From Deltaproteobacteria bacterium IMCC39524 (GTDB taxonomy: Bacteria > Desulfobacterota > Desulfuromonadia > Desulfuromonadales > BM103): a stretch of 64,000 bases of DNA. The position numbers and the translations under genes are program-made. The notes below the pieces were generated by a model. The model did not search any database, was not told the origin of the DNA, and saw only the letters and a program-made list of their open reading frames with translations. Every line of letters starts with the position of its first letter. Positions within the stretch are counted from its first letter, which is position 1. The stretch covers positions 248,001-312,000 of the forward strand of contig JARUHJ010000005.1 in NCBI GenBank assembly GCA_029667085.1. The letters run 5' to 3'. Below, piece after piece: positions 55,973-62,841 of this stretch.

Positions 55973-56800
55973 TTAAGAGGCCTCGTCTCCCTTGGATGAC
56001 GCTTGAGTTTCGAGCTCCTGGACCCGGTTGGTCATCTCCTGAAAGGATTTTGCCAGGCGGGCAATGTCACCACTCACATCAGGAAAATCTTCGCCCAACC
56101 TACCATTCACCGGGATTTCGGTAAAGTCGGCAAGTTGCTTGATTGGTAAAAAGACCTGGCGATACAAAAGAGCGCAAACCGCACCCACGGTTAGAATCAG
56201 AATCATGCCGCTAAAAACGATCATGCGATTTTGCAATTGGCCTAAAGTCTCTTTGAGAGGGTCCTGAGAAACACCAATATCAAGGGTTCCCAGCAAACTC
56301 TGGTCACTCGTATGAAAATGACAGGCGGCGTTAAAACACTCGGGCTCGTTGTAGATTGGCGCCGTGATAGCAAGGACATCTTTACCCTCTTTGTTGTTAA
56401 ACTGGCGAGCCTGGGCCATGGTGCCGAGACTGCTTTTCGGCTTCTCTCCGGCGTGACATTCATTACATCCGGCGGCCGACTTGTCGATAAACCTATCCCG
56501 TTCCCCTTGCTCTCGGGAGAACATGATCAACCCCTTCTTGTTGAAGATTCTGACGTGTTCCACCTGGTTCTGGTCGCCGATGCTGCTGATGATGTTGCTC
56601 AGGGTTTCCCTGTCATCATGCAACATCGCGTAGCGCGTTGATTTGATGACTGTATCAGCCAGATCGGCCGCATGTTGAACCTCGCCCCTGATGAGATCAT
56701 CCTTTACGAAGGTAAATAGAAGCACGCAACAGGCGATGACAAAGCCGGTGACGGCACAGGCGACCGGAACGATAGCGCGGCTGTTTATGCTGCTCAACAT
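55973..56800 (-). CDS. Haem-c-binding transmembrane sensor with HAMP domain, no output domain
   Basis: A 275-residue protein: helix 1 (about 9-31), periplasmic sensor, helix 2 (about 194-215), HAMP (about 216-265), then a short coiled tail. The sensor holds a CNECH haem-c motif (112-116) and a CFNAACH (C-x4-CH) site at 155-161. No kinase, receptor or cyclase domain follows. AAGGAGG precedes this ATG, so the 15-codon extension is rejected. It lies 60 bases after the nrfD gene and shares sensor features with the histidine kinase at the window end. Confidence 0.85.
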   Translation of the reverse strand: MLSSINSRAIVPVACAVTGFVIACCVLLFTFVKDDLIRGEVQHAADLADTVIKSTRYAMLHDDRETLSNIISSIGDQNQVEHVRIFNKKGLIMFSREQGERDRFIDKSAAGCNECHAGEKPKSSLGTMAQARQFNNKEGKDVLAITAPIYNEPECFNAACHFHTSDQSLLGTLDIGVSQDPLKETLGQLQNRMIVFSGMILILTVGAVCALLYRQVFLPIKQLADFTEIPVNGRLGEDFPDVSGDIARLAKSFQEMTNRVQELETQASSKGDEAS

Positions 56801-56860
56801 GGCGAACCTCCTTGGCCTGCCCTGGTGGCCGCGGGGTTTTACCAACCCCGCGACGATCGT

Positions 56861-58201
56861 TTAATCTATCTTGCGGTACATGGCCCCAATCGGAGCCGTT
56901 GAAGTTTTTATCGGTGCCGGCCTTGCCGCCTGAGCGGCAAGAGCTTCTTGTGGTTGCTCTTTCCATGAAAAAATAATCGGCAGACGGTAGAGGATGAAAC
57001 GATAGACCACAACGTAGATCGCAAAAATCGTCACGGCGATAATCACTTCAAAGATATGCGGTACTTCCTGATAAAGCTGCCAGTTAAAGGCAATCAGTGC
57101 CGTATTCAGACGGTTGAGGACAATCCCGAAGATCGTCACAAAAGCTCCCACCCTGGCCAGGTTGACCGCCTGATGGCGAACAGCATAGGCAAACAGGATA
57201 ATCGGCAGGATAACGCCCACGACCATCTCGAACAGGAACCAGGCCCCCCAACCGGTTGCCAGGTAGCCCCATTCGTTATCATGGGCGACACCGATCATCT
57301 TGATCGCCAGGTAAGTGATCAGGGCCAGGCTTGCACCTTTGGCCAGACCGAGGGTGCAGCGGTCCAGATTGTCTTTAAAATTGTCATCACAGCGCCAAGC
57401 CATGGTCTTCTTGACCACGGTGCTGACTGCTATCACCATGCAGAGCCCTGCCGGAATCGACGAACAGAAAAAATGAATCCACTGGAACGACGCCGAATAC
57501 CAGAGCGGGTGGACTTTGCCCGGTGCGTAGTTAAAGAGCGCCCCCAGAGCACCTTGATGCAGAGTTGAAAGGATGATCCCTGAGACGGTCAGGCCGAGCG
57601 CTATGCGTCGGATAAAGCGCTTGCCGCCCAACCAACCGATCCACTCGAAGAATGAGACGGAAACTTCAGCGACCTGCACAGAGAGGTAGGTGGCGACATG
57701 CCAGGCAACCAGAAAAAGGACGGCCGCCGGGCCGAAGGAGACCACCATCGGGTAAGGCAGCCTCCAGGGTTGGCCGAGATCGACCAGCAGGTAGATAACG
57801 GCAAAGAGGTAACCGAGCAGCCCGTTAAGCAGGGCCAGTCTCTCAATCGGCTCGAAGTCGTGGCGGCCGAAGATTTCCACCGCCGTGCCCAGCATGAAGC
57901 CGGAAGCCGAGAGGGGCACCATGGCAAAGAGCCCGAAGCCGAGAAAGAGTCCCCAGGGGTAATCATTGGAGCCGTGGGTTACGACGCTGAGCCCAAAGAT
58001 AAATCGATAGGCGATCAGCGGCAGACCGATGGCGAAGATAATCCCCAGGATCCAATTGAAGGGATTACGCAGAGCCTGACCAAGATATTGGCCTGGAGTC
58101 AGACCGAGCATTAATTTACGGAACAATGACCATTGTTGGTCGGTTTTTTCGTTGACGTGGGAATCAACCGGTTTCGCACCCCACCCGATCAGGCTTTTCA
58201 T
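56861..58201 (-). CDS. NrfD/HmcC-type quinone-interacting membrane subunit
   Basis: A 446-residue protein with about ten helices of the NrfD/PsrC family. Recognisable segments include NPFNWILGIIFAIGLPLIAY, GLFLGFGLFAMVPLSASGFM (quinone-site helix) and FQWIHFFCSSIPAGLCMVIA. Its start overlaps the Fe-S gene stop by ATGA. With the 4x[4Fe-4S] protein and cytochrome it forms an Hmc-like module for electron exchange between quinone and periplasmic cytochromes. Such subunits lack haem. Confidence 0.9.
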   Translation of the reverse strand: MKSLIGWGAKPVDSHVNEKTDQQWSLFRKLMLGLTPGQYLGQALRNPFNWILGIIFAIGLPLIAYRFIFGLSVVTHGSNDYPWGLFLGFGLFAMVPLSASGFMLGTAVEIFGRHDFEPIERLALLNGLLGYLFAVIYLLVDLGQPWRLPYPMVVSFGPAAVLFLVAWHVATYLSVQVAEVSVSFFEWIGWLGGKRFIRRIALGLTVSGIILSTLHQGALGALFNYAPGKVHPLWYSASFQWIHFFCSSIPAGLCMVIAVSTVVKKTMAWRCDDNFKDNLDRCTLGLAKGASLALITYLAIKMIGVAHDNEWGYLATGWGAWFLFEMVVGVILPIILFAYAVRHQAVNLARVGAFVTIFGIVLNRLNTALIAFNWQLYQEVPHIFEVIIAVTIFAIYVVVYRFILYRLPIIFSWKEQPQEALAAQAARPAPIKTSTAPIGAMYRKID

Positions 58202-59151
58202 TGGTCGCCTCCTTCCTCGTCATGCTGCTTCTCGACGTCGTGATTGTGTTCGTCGTGCTCTTTCTTCTTTGCCAGAAGATGGAAACCGGTAAACATTGCC
58301 GGCCAGATCGCCAAGACCATCGGTACTGTACCGAGGAAATCCTTAACATTATTGATGATCGGTTCATTGCCCGGGTTCGGGTCAAAACCGACCTCGTCAA
58401 AAGCGACCGGCGACAGGTACATCCAGCTGGTTCCGCCCAGCTCCTTTTCGCCGTAAAGATGGTCAAGGTAGCGACCGGGATGAGTCTGGATGCGTTGGTG
58501 ACCAATCTTGATCAGATCTTTGCGTTTACCAAAGGTCAGGGCCTCCTGGGGACAAACATCGACGCATGCCGGAGGCAAACCCTTCTTCAGCCTGGTTTCG
58601 TGGCAGAAGATGCATTTTTTGACAACCGGATCAAAAGCGCTGGAATAGCTGTATCCCGGGATATTGAACGGGCAGGCGACCATGCAGTTGCGACAGCCGA
58701 CACAGACCTTAGAGTTGTAGACCACTGCACCTTCCTTGGTCTTGGTGTAGGCGTTGACAAAACAGGAACTCAAACAGGCGGGCTCGTTGCAATGGTTGCA
58801 TTGCACCTTGCGATAGAGGGGACGATCACTGTCATCTGGGCTGTAGCGATTGACCACGGTGTAGGCGTTCTCATCGGGTCTGCGCTTCTGCTTGCCGCCG
58901 TGGAAGGTTTCATCAAAGACCGACTTGTCATCGAATGGCCGGTCAGGAGCAGGCAGGTTCTGCTCTTTGTTGCAGGCCGCCTCGCAACTGCGGCATCCGA
59001 TGCAACGGGTCAGATCCACCAGCACCCCCATACCATCGGGATAACCTTCAAAGGATCCGGCCGCCAGGGCCTTTTTCGGGCCGGCCAGGGTTGTGGCGGC
59101 ACATCCTGCCAGGCTCGCAGCAAGAAATCTCCGTCGACTGATTCCACTCAT
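58198..59151 (-). CDS. Tat-exported 4x[4Fe-4S] electron transfer protein (HmcB-like)
   Basis: A 317-residue protein starting MSGISRRRFLAASLAG, a twin-arginine signal. It has four ferredoxin-type clusters: CIGCRSCEAACN, CNHCNEPACLSSC, CVGCRNCMVACP and the CIFC/CVDVCP pair. A C-terminal hydrophobic helix (about 275-295) anchors it, and the last 20 residues are His/Asp/Glu-rich. AAGGAG lies before the ATG; the longer frame from 59400 is not the start. A C-terminal anchor is also known from HmcB. Confidence 0.92.
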   Translation of the reverse strand: MSGISRRRFLAASLAGCAATTLAGPKKALAAGSFEGYPDGMGVLVDLTRCIGCRSCEAACNKEQNLPAPDRPFDDKSVFDETFHGGKQKRRPDENAYTVVNRYSPDDSDRPLYRKVQCNHCNEPACLSSCFVNAYTKTKEGAVVYNSKVCVGCRNCMVACPFNIPGYSYSSAFDPVVKKCIFCHETRLKKGLPPACVDVCPQEALTFGKRKDLIKIGHQRIQTHPGRYLDHLYGEKELGGTSWMYLSPVAFDEVGFDPNPGNEPIINNVKDFLGTVPMVLAIWPAMFTGFHLLAKKKEHDEHNHDVEKQHDEEGGDQ

Positions 59152-59209
59152 AACGACTCTCCTTATGGTAAATAGCCTGCTTATAAATAGCCTCTGAGCT
59201 TTGACCGTT

Positions 59210-59725
59210 TCAGTGACCGCTCTTTCCCGCCGCCGAGAGAGCCTTCGCATCATGATGATAGAAGTCGTCTCCGTCCGGTGTTCTGGCGTGGCAATCCTGA
59301 CAATCCGTCGGTCCATCCATCTCTTCATGACAACCAACGCAGTTCCAGTGATAGGCTGCTTTAAGTCCCGGGGTATCAATATGGAACTGGTAGCGATCAA
59401 GCGCTTCCTTGTTGATATTTTCGGCTGAGAACGGGTTGGCTAGGTGGCATTCACGGCAGCCGACCGAGGCAACTTCATTGCTGTCGGCGTGACAACGCAC
59501 ACAACGCTCATCAATTGTGCCGGTCCCAGTGGTGTGGTGGTGACAGGCTGAGCAATCCTCACCCAGGTCGGTATGCATGGCGTGATCAAACTCAACGCCA
59601 TCAAACAAAGCGACCATGGAGTCAAGGGACACCTGCTCCGGCATTTCAGCGGCGAGCAGCAATGAACTCGCCGCAAAGAAAGCCAACACCATCATCAAGG
59701 TAATCAAGATCTGCTTAGCGCTCAT
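59210..59725 (-). CDS. Periplasmic pentahaem c-type cytochrome (class III-like)
   Basis: A 171-residue secreted cytochrome with a signal peptide and five CxxCH sites: CSACH, CVRCH, CRECH, CVGCH and CQDCH. Upstream His residues (FDHAMH and YHWN) fit bis-His ligation as in cytochrome c3/c7 proteins, but the count of five is not the classical three or four. It would accept electrons from the Fe-S/NrfD module. AGGAGAG precedes this ATG, so the frame from 59767 is not used. Confidence 0.92.
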   Translation of the reverse strand: MSAKQILITLMMVLAFFAASSLLLAAEMPEQVSLDSMVALFDGVEFDHAMHTDLGEDCSACHHHTTGTGTIDERCVRCHADSNEVASVGCRECHLANPFSAENINKEALDRYQFHIDTPGLKAAYHWNCVGCHEEMDGPTDCQDCHARTPDGDDFYHHDAKALSAAGKSGH

Positions 59726-59763
59726 GGTTCTCTCTCCTTTTCCTTGAGGGCCTGACGGCGTTC

Positions 59764-59934
59764 TCATTTACCAACCTCACCCGGCTTCTCGTTCAGGTAC
59801 TTGTAGAACATTGGAAAGCCGATAAAGAAGGCGATACAGATGAGATATTCGATGCCCTTGATGTACTGGTAAAAATCCACCAGGGTGTAAACTTGCTGAA
59901 CTTCTACGATGCTGTCGAGTATTTGATCGATCAT
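59764..59934 (-). CDS. Small membrane protein, HmcD-like
   Basis: A 56-residue protein starting MIDQILDSIVEVQQVYTLVD with one helix (about 29-45, EYLICIAFFIGFPMFYKYL). AAGGAG precedes the ATG by six bases. The Hmc operon of Desulfovibrio also has a tiny membrane protein (HmcD) at this place, so I treat it as its counterpart; sequence similarity could not be checked. It sits between the cytochrome and the small TM protein. Confidence 0.75.
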   Translation of the reverse strand: MIDQILDSIVEVQQVYTLVDFYQYIKGIEYLICIAFFIGFPMFYKYLNEKPGEVGK

Positions 59935-59978
59935 GCCATTCTCCTTTTCTGCGCCCCGGCCCTTGATCCCGGAAGATC

Positions 59979-60212
59979 CTAGCCCTTGCTGCTTTGGCGT
60001 TGGGCCTGTTTGTCCGTTCCTTTAACCAGGCCTTTGATGAAACCGACCAGGAGCATAATCGTCGGCAGCAACTGCACAACAACAACCAGTGCACAGAAAG
60101 CCAGGAAGACACCGACCAGGATGCCGCTGGAGTAGGTTGTGGTCGTATCTACGGCCAAAGCCGGGCCGGCCAACATCAAGATTGCCATTCCTGTTCCTAA
60201 TAACGTTTTCAT
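59979..60212 (-). CDS. Small membrane protein of the Hmc-like operon (copy 2)
   Basis: A 77-residue protein with a signal-like first helix (KTLLGTGMAILMLAGPALA) and a second helix (about 30-55, VFLAFCALVVVVQLLPTIML), followed by a basic tail. It is a clear paralogue of the protein at 60707-60931: both have the F-x-A-L-x-x-V-x-Q-L-x-P segment. ATG chosen at 60212. Function unknown; likely a structural helix of the complex. Confidence 0.75.
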   Translation of the reverse strand: MKTLLGTGMAILMLAGPALAVDTTTTYSSGILVGVFLAFCALVVVVQLLPTIMLLVGFIKGLVKGTDKQAQRQSSKG

Positions 60213-60241
60213 GATTTCCTCCGTTCTTTTGGGTTCTCTCT

Positions 60242-60652
60242 TCATTGCAACCATTCACCTTCAGGACCATGCGTCACTTTTTCAAACGCGCATTTGACGG
60301 CTTCCCGCAACTCCTCTTCGTCACCGGGACGAACCGGTTTGAGGGCATGGTAAAAAATTCCTTCATTACGTGCCTTACGTATCAGGGCCAGCGGTAATTC
60401 GCTGGCCACCAAAATAATTGTCAGGTTGCGATTGCATTTCTTCAGAATCGGAATCAATTCTGTTGCCAGCAGTTCGTCAAACCTGGTGCTGATAAGAACA
60501 ACCTGGGCGGTCTTCTTGAGAATTCCGTAGAGGACCCCAGCTGCCGTGTTGGTCACTGTGACCTGGTAACCGGCATTAATGAACAGATCCGCCATACGCT
60601 TCCTGGAGAAGACGTCTTCGTCTGCGATGAGTAGTCCGGGCATGTTCATCAT
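60242..60652 (-). CDS. Receiver-like protein lacking the phosphoacceptor aspartate (Rrf1-like)
   Basis: A 136-residue CheY-fold protein starting MMNMPGLLIADEDVF, with the acidic cluster DED (11-13) and a conserved Lys in YHALKP, but LIST at the phosphorylation site (Ser55/Thr56, no Asp). It is therefore a pseudo-receiver. GGAG lies eight bases before the ATG. In the Desulfovibrio hmc operon the receiver Rrf1 has a related place; here it lies between two small membrane paralogues, so it may bind the complex or the adjacent two-component system. Confidence 0.8.
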   Translation of the reverse strand: MMNMPGLLIADEDVFSRKRMADLFINAGYQVTVTNTAAGVLYGILKKTAQVVLISTRFDELLATELIPILKKCNRNLTIILVASELPLALIRKARNEGIFYHALKPVRPGDEEELREAVKCAFEKVTHGPEGEWLQ

Positions 60653-60706
60653 GTTTTTTTCTCCTGCCAATGGCCAAATCGCCCCAGGCAAAGGGGCAGG
60701 TCCCAT

Positions 60707-60931
60707 CTAATCGATTTTTTCGGAAATCTTTTCCCGGCGAGAGAAAACACCCCTGACCAAACTGAAAAAAAGAATCATTGCCGGCACCAGTTGAGACACA
60801 ATGATCAAAGCGAAGAAGCCGATGAAGAAATAGGTCAAGACTCCTGTGCCCTCATTGTGCGTGGCCACTGCCGCATAAGCAGCAGAAGTGCTGCCAGCCA
60901 CCATCGAGATCAACATCTGCATTGTTTTCAT
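60707..60931 (-). CDS. Small membrane protein of the Hmc-like operon (copy 1)
   Basis: A 74-residue protein, first gene of the operon. It has a signal-like first helix (MQMLISMVAGSTSAAYA) and a second helix (about 28-52, FFIGFFALIIVSQLVPAMIL) and a basic tail. AAGGAGG precedes the ATG at 60931. It resembles the 77-residue protein downstream. A sigma-54 promoter lies about 55 bases upstream. Confidence 0.75.
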   Translation of the reverse strand: MKTMQMLISMVAGSTSAAYAAVATHNEGTGVLTYFFIGFFALIIVSQLVPAMILFFSLVRGVFSRREKISEKID

Positions 60932-60984
60932 AACGGCCTCCTTCTTCTCCTGTTCGTTGACACCAGTTCCTGACAATGAACTAT

Positions 60985-61000
60985 TGCATCGGCCATACCA
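60985..61000 (-). promoter_or_regulatory. Sigma-54 promoter of the Hmc-like operon
   Basis: On the minus strand the 16-base element TGGTATGGCCGATGCA has GG at -24 and GC at -12 with the exact sigma-54 spacing and fits TGGYAYG-N4-WTGCA. The ATG of the first gene is about 54 bases downstream. The activator gene (61346-62767) is adjacent. Confidence 0.75.
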
Positions 61001-61097
61001 TTCTTAGGGATTTCTTATTAATACTCATAAGATGCTGCTTTTGTTGATTTTTATTCAGAGAGACAACAAAGTAAAATGGGAGGAGAACGGGGAAAAC

Positions 61098-61114
61098 GTA
61101 TAAATAAAATATAC
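61098..61114. promoter_or_regulatory. Proximal GTATA-N7-TATAC inverted repeat (candidate activator site)
   Basis: GTATAAATAAAATATAC, extended to CGTATA/TATACG, lies about 106 bases upstream of the -12/-24 element, a usual distance for an NtrC-type enhancer. A second copy lies 103 bases farther. Confidence 0.6.
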
Positions 61115-61200
61115 GCACACTGTCGGCCAGAACAGCCTGCAGCTACGGGTAATCCTTGTAAGCTCTTGAATGGGCGGGGGTTTTAAACGATAGTCAGAGT

Positions 61201-61217
61201 GTATAACAGAAATATAC
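61201..61217. promoter_or_regulatory. Distal GTATA-N7-TATAC inverted repeat (candidate activator site)
   Basis: GTATAACAGAAATATAC has the same half-sites and the same seven-base spacer as the proximal copy. The gap 60932-61345 holds no gene, only these sites and the sigma-54 promoter. Confidence 0.6.
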
Positions 61218-61345
61218 AGCACAATTATTTTTTATATTCTCCCTTCTTACAGCGAGCACTGCAAGAGGGAGGACACGGACGTTCTATTGTGAGGCGTTAT
61301 TTGTCTCGTGGAAAGAGGGGTGAACCTGACATTAAAAGCCACAGG

Positions 61346-62767
61346 CTACTCAACCACCCGCATACGGGCACTGATACCCTGCTTTTTCAGCATGGCCTGG
61401 AAGTTTGGTCTCTGCATGCCGACCTCTTGCGCCGCCCTGGTGATATTCCAGTCATTGCGGTCAAGGGCACTGAGTAAAAAGGCCCGCTCCAAGGGCACGA
61501 CGGCCTCCTCCCTGAGCAACTGCTTGCGGGCTTTCAGCTCATTGGCATCGAGTGGCACCGCATCATCAGCGACTGCAACCGGGCGATGCCCATCCCCCGG
61601 TAACCCCAGGTCTTGGCGCTGCAGAAGATCTGACTGAGAAAGGACCACTGCGCGCTCAATTAGATTTTCCAGTTCGCGTACATTGCCGGGGAAACCATAG
61701 CTCTCGAGTTGTTCAATCACGTCGGGACTGAAACCTCTTATTTCTTTGCCATTCTCCTCTGCAAAACGCTTGAGAAATTGGCTCGCTAGAAGCATCAGAT
61801 CACCTTTGCGTTCGCGCAGGGGAGGGATCTCGATCGGGATGATGTTAAGTCGGAAGAAAAGATCGTCACGGAAAGTCCCCTGCGCGACCATGTCCCGCAA
61901 ATTGGCGTTGGTCGCTGCAACCAGACGGATATCTATTTTAATTGGCGTGGTCCCGCCGATGGGCATCACAACGCGCTCTTGTAACACCCGCAACAATTTT
62001 GCCTGGGTCGATAGGCTGATATTGCCGACCTCATCAAGGAGCAGGGTCCCACCTTCTGCAACCTCGAACAACCCACGCTTGGTCTGGATAGCGCCGGTAA
62101 AAGAACCTTTGACGTGACCAAACAGTTCACTTTCCAACAAGGTTTCTGCCAAGGCAGTACAATCTATGGCCACAAAAGGCTGTGAACACCGTGAGCTGTG
62201 AGTGTGAATAGCCCGTGCGACCAGCTCTTTACCCGTACCGCTTTCGCCGCTGATCATGACTGTGCTGTCTGTGGGGGCCACCTGCATGATACGCTGATAA
62301 AGTCGTTTCATCTCGCGACTGTCACCAAGCAGTTGATCAAAACCATGGTTCTTGTTCATTTCCCTCCACAGGCAGATATCATCGATGAGCACGGCCCTTG
62401 ATTCCATAGCGTGCTTGACCTTGCTGATAATTTCATCATTGCCGAAAGGCTTGGAGAGGTAGTCGGTCGCTCCATTCTTCATGGCCTCAACAGCATTATC
62501 GATCGCTGCATACCCGGTAATCAGAACCACCGGCAGCTCCGGCTGGCAGACCCGTATCGCCTGCAGTACTTCCAGGCCACTCATCCCCGGCATCTTCAAA
62601 TCTGTTATCAGCAACTTGAAGTTCTCCTCATCCAGACGATCCAGTGCGGTGCGTCCGTTACTGACAACTTCGACCTCGTAGCCTTCAGCAGTAAGTATGC
62701 GCCGCAAACCCTCCCGAATAACAGCGTCATCATCTGCTACCAGAATCCGTTCTATTCCCTTTTTCAT
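61346..62767 (-). CDS. Sigma-54 response regulator (NtrC family)
   Basis: A 473-residue activator: receiver (about 1-125; phosphoacceptor Asp56 in LLITDLKMP), an AAA+ domain (about 145-385) with Walker A GESGTGK (174-180), GSFTGA (221-226, a one-residue variant of GAFTGA) and a Walker B-type LLLDEV, and a Fis-type HTH (about 430-465). It lies 74 bases after the kinase gene and just upstream of the Hmc-like operon. It very likely activates that operon from the two inverted repeats. Confidence 0.93.
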   Translation of the reverse strand: MKKGIERILVADDDAVIREGLRRILTAEGYEVEVVSNGRTALDRLDEENFKLLITDLKMPGMSGLEVLQAIRVCQPELPVVLITGYAAIDNAVEAMKNGATDYLSKPFGNDEIISKVKHAMESRAVLIDDICLWREMNKNHGFDQLLGDSREMKRLYQRIMQVAPTDSTVMISGESGTGKELVARAIHTHSSRCSQPFVAIDCTALAETLLESELFGHVKGSFTGAIQTKRGLFEVAEGGTLLLDEVGNISLSTQAKLLRVLQERVVMPIGGTTPIKIDIRLVAATNANLRDMVAQGTFRDDLFFRLNIIPIEIPPLRERKGDLMLLASQFLKRFAEENGKEIRGFSPDVIEQLESYGFPGNVRELENLIERAVVLSQSDLLQRQDLGLPGDGHRPVAVADDAVPLDANELKARKQLLREEAVVPLERAFLLSALDRNDWNITRAAQEVGMQRPNFQAMLKKQGISARMRVVE

Positions 62768-62841
62768 AGAGCCCTCTTGGTCGATATGGAAAATCTTGAT
62801 CCAAACTTTTCGTTAACAGCTTGGCAAGCGAACGCAAAAAG

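Noticed and set aside
61199-61477. Plus-strand frame overlapping the distal repeat and the regulator 3' end
   Set aside because: It overlaps the conserved HTH-coding part of the sigma-54 activator on the other strand and has no family features.
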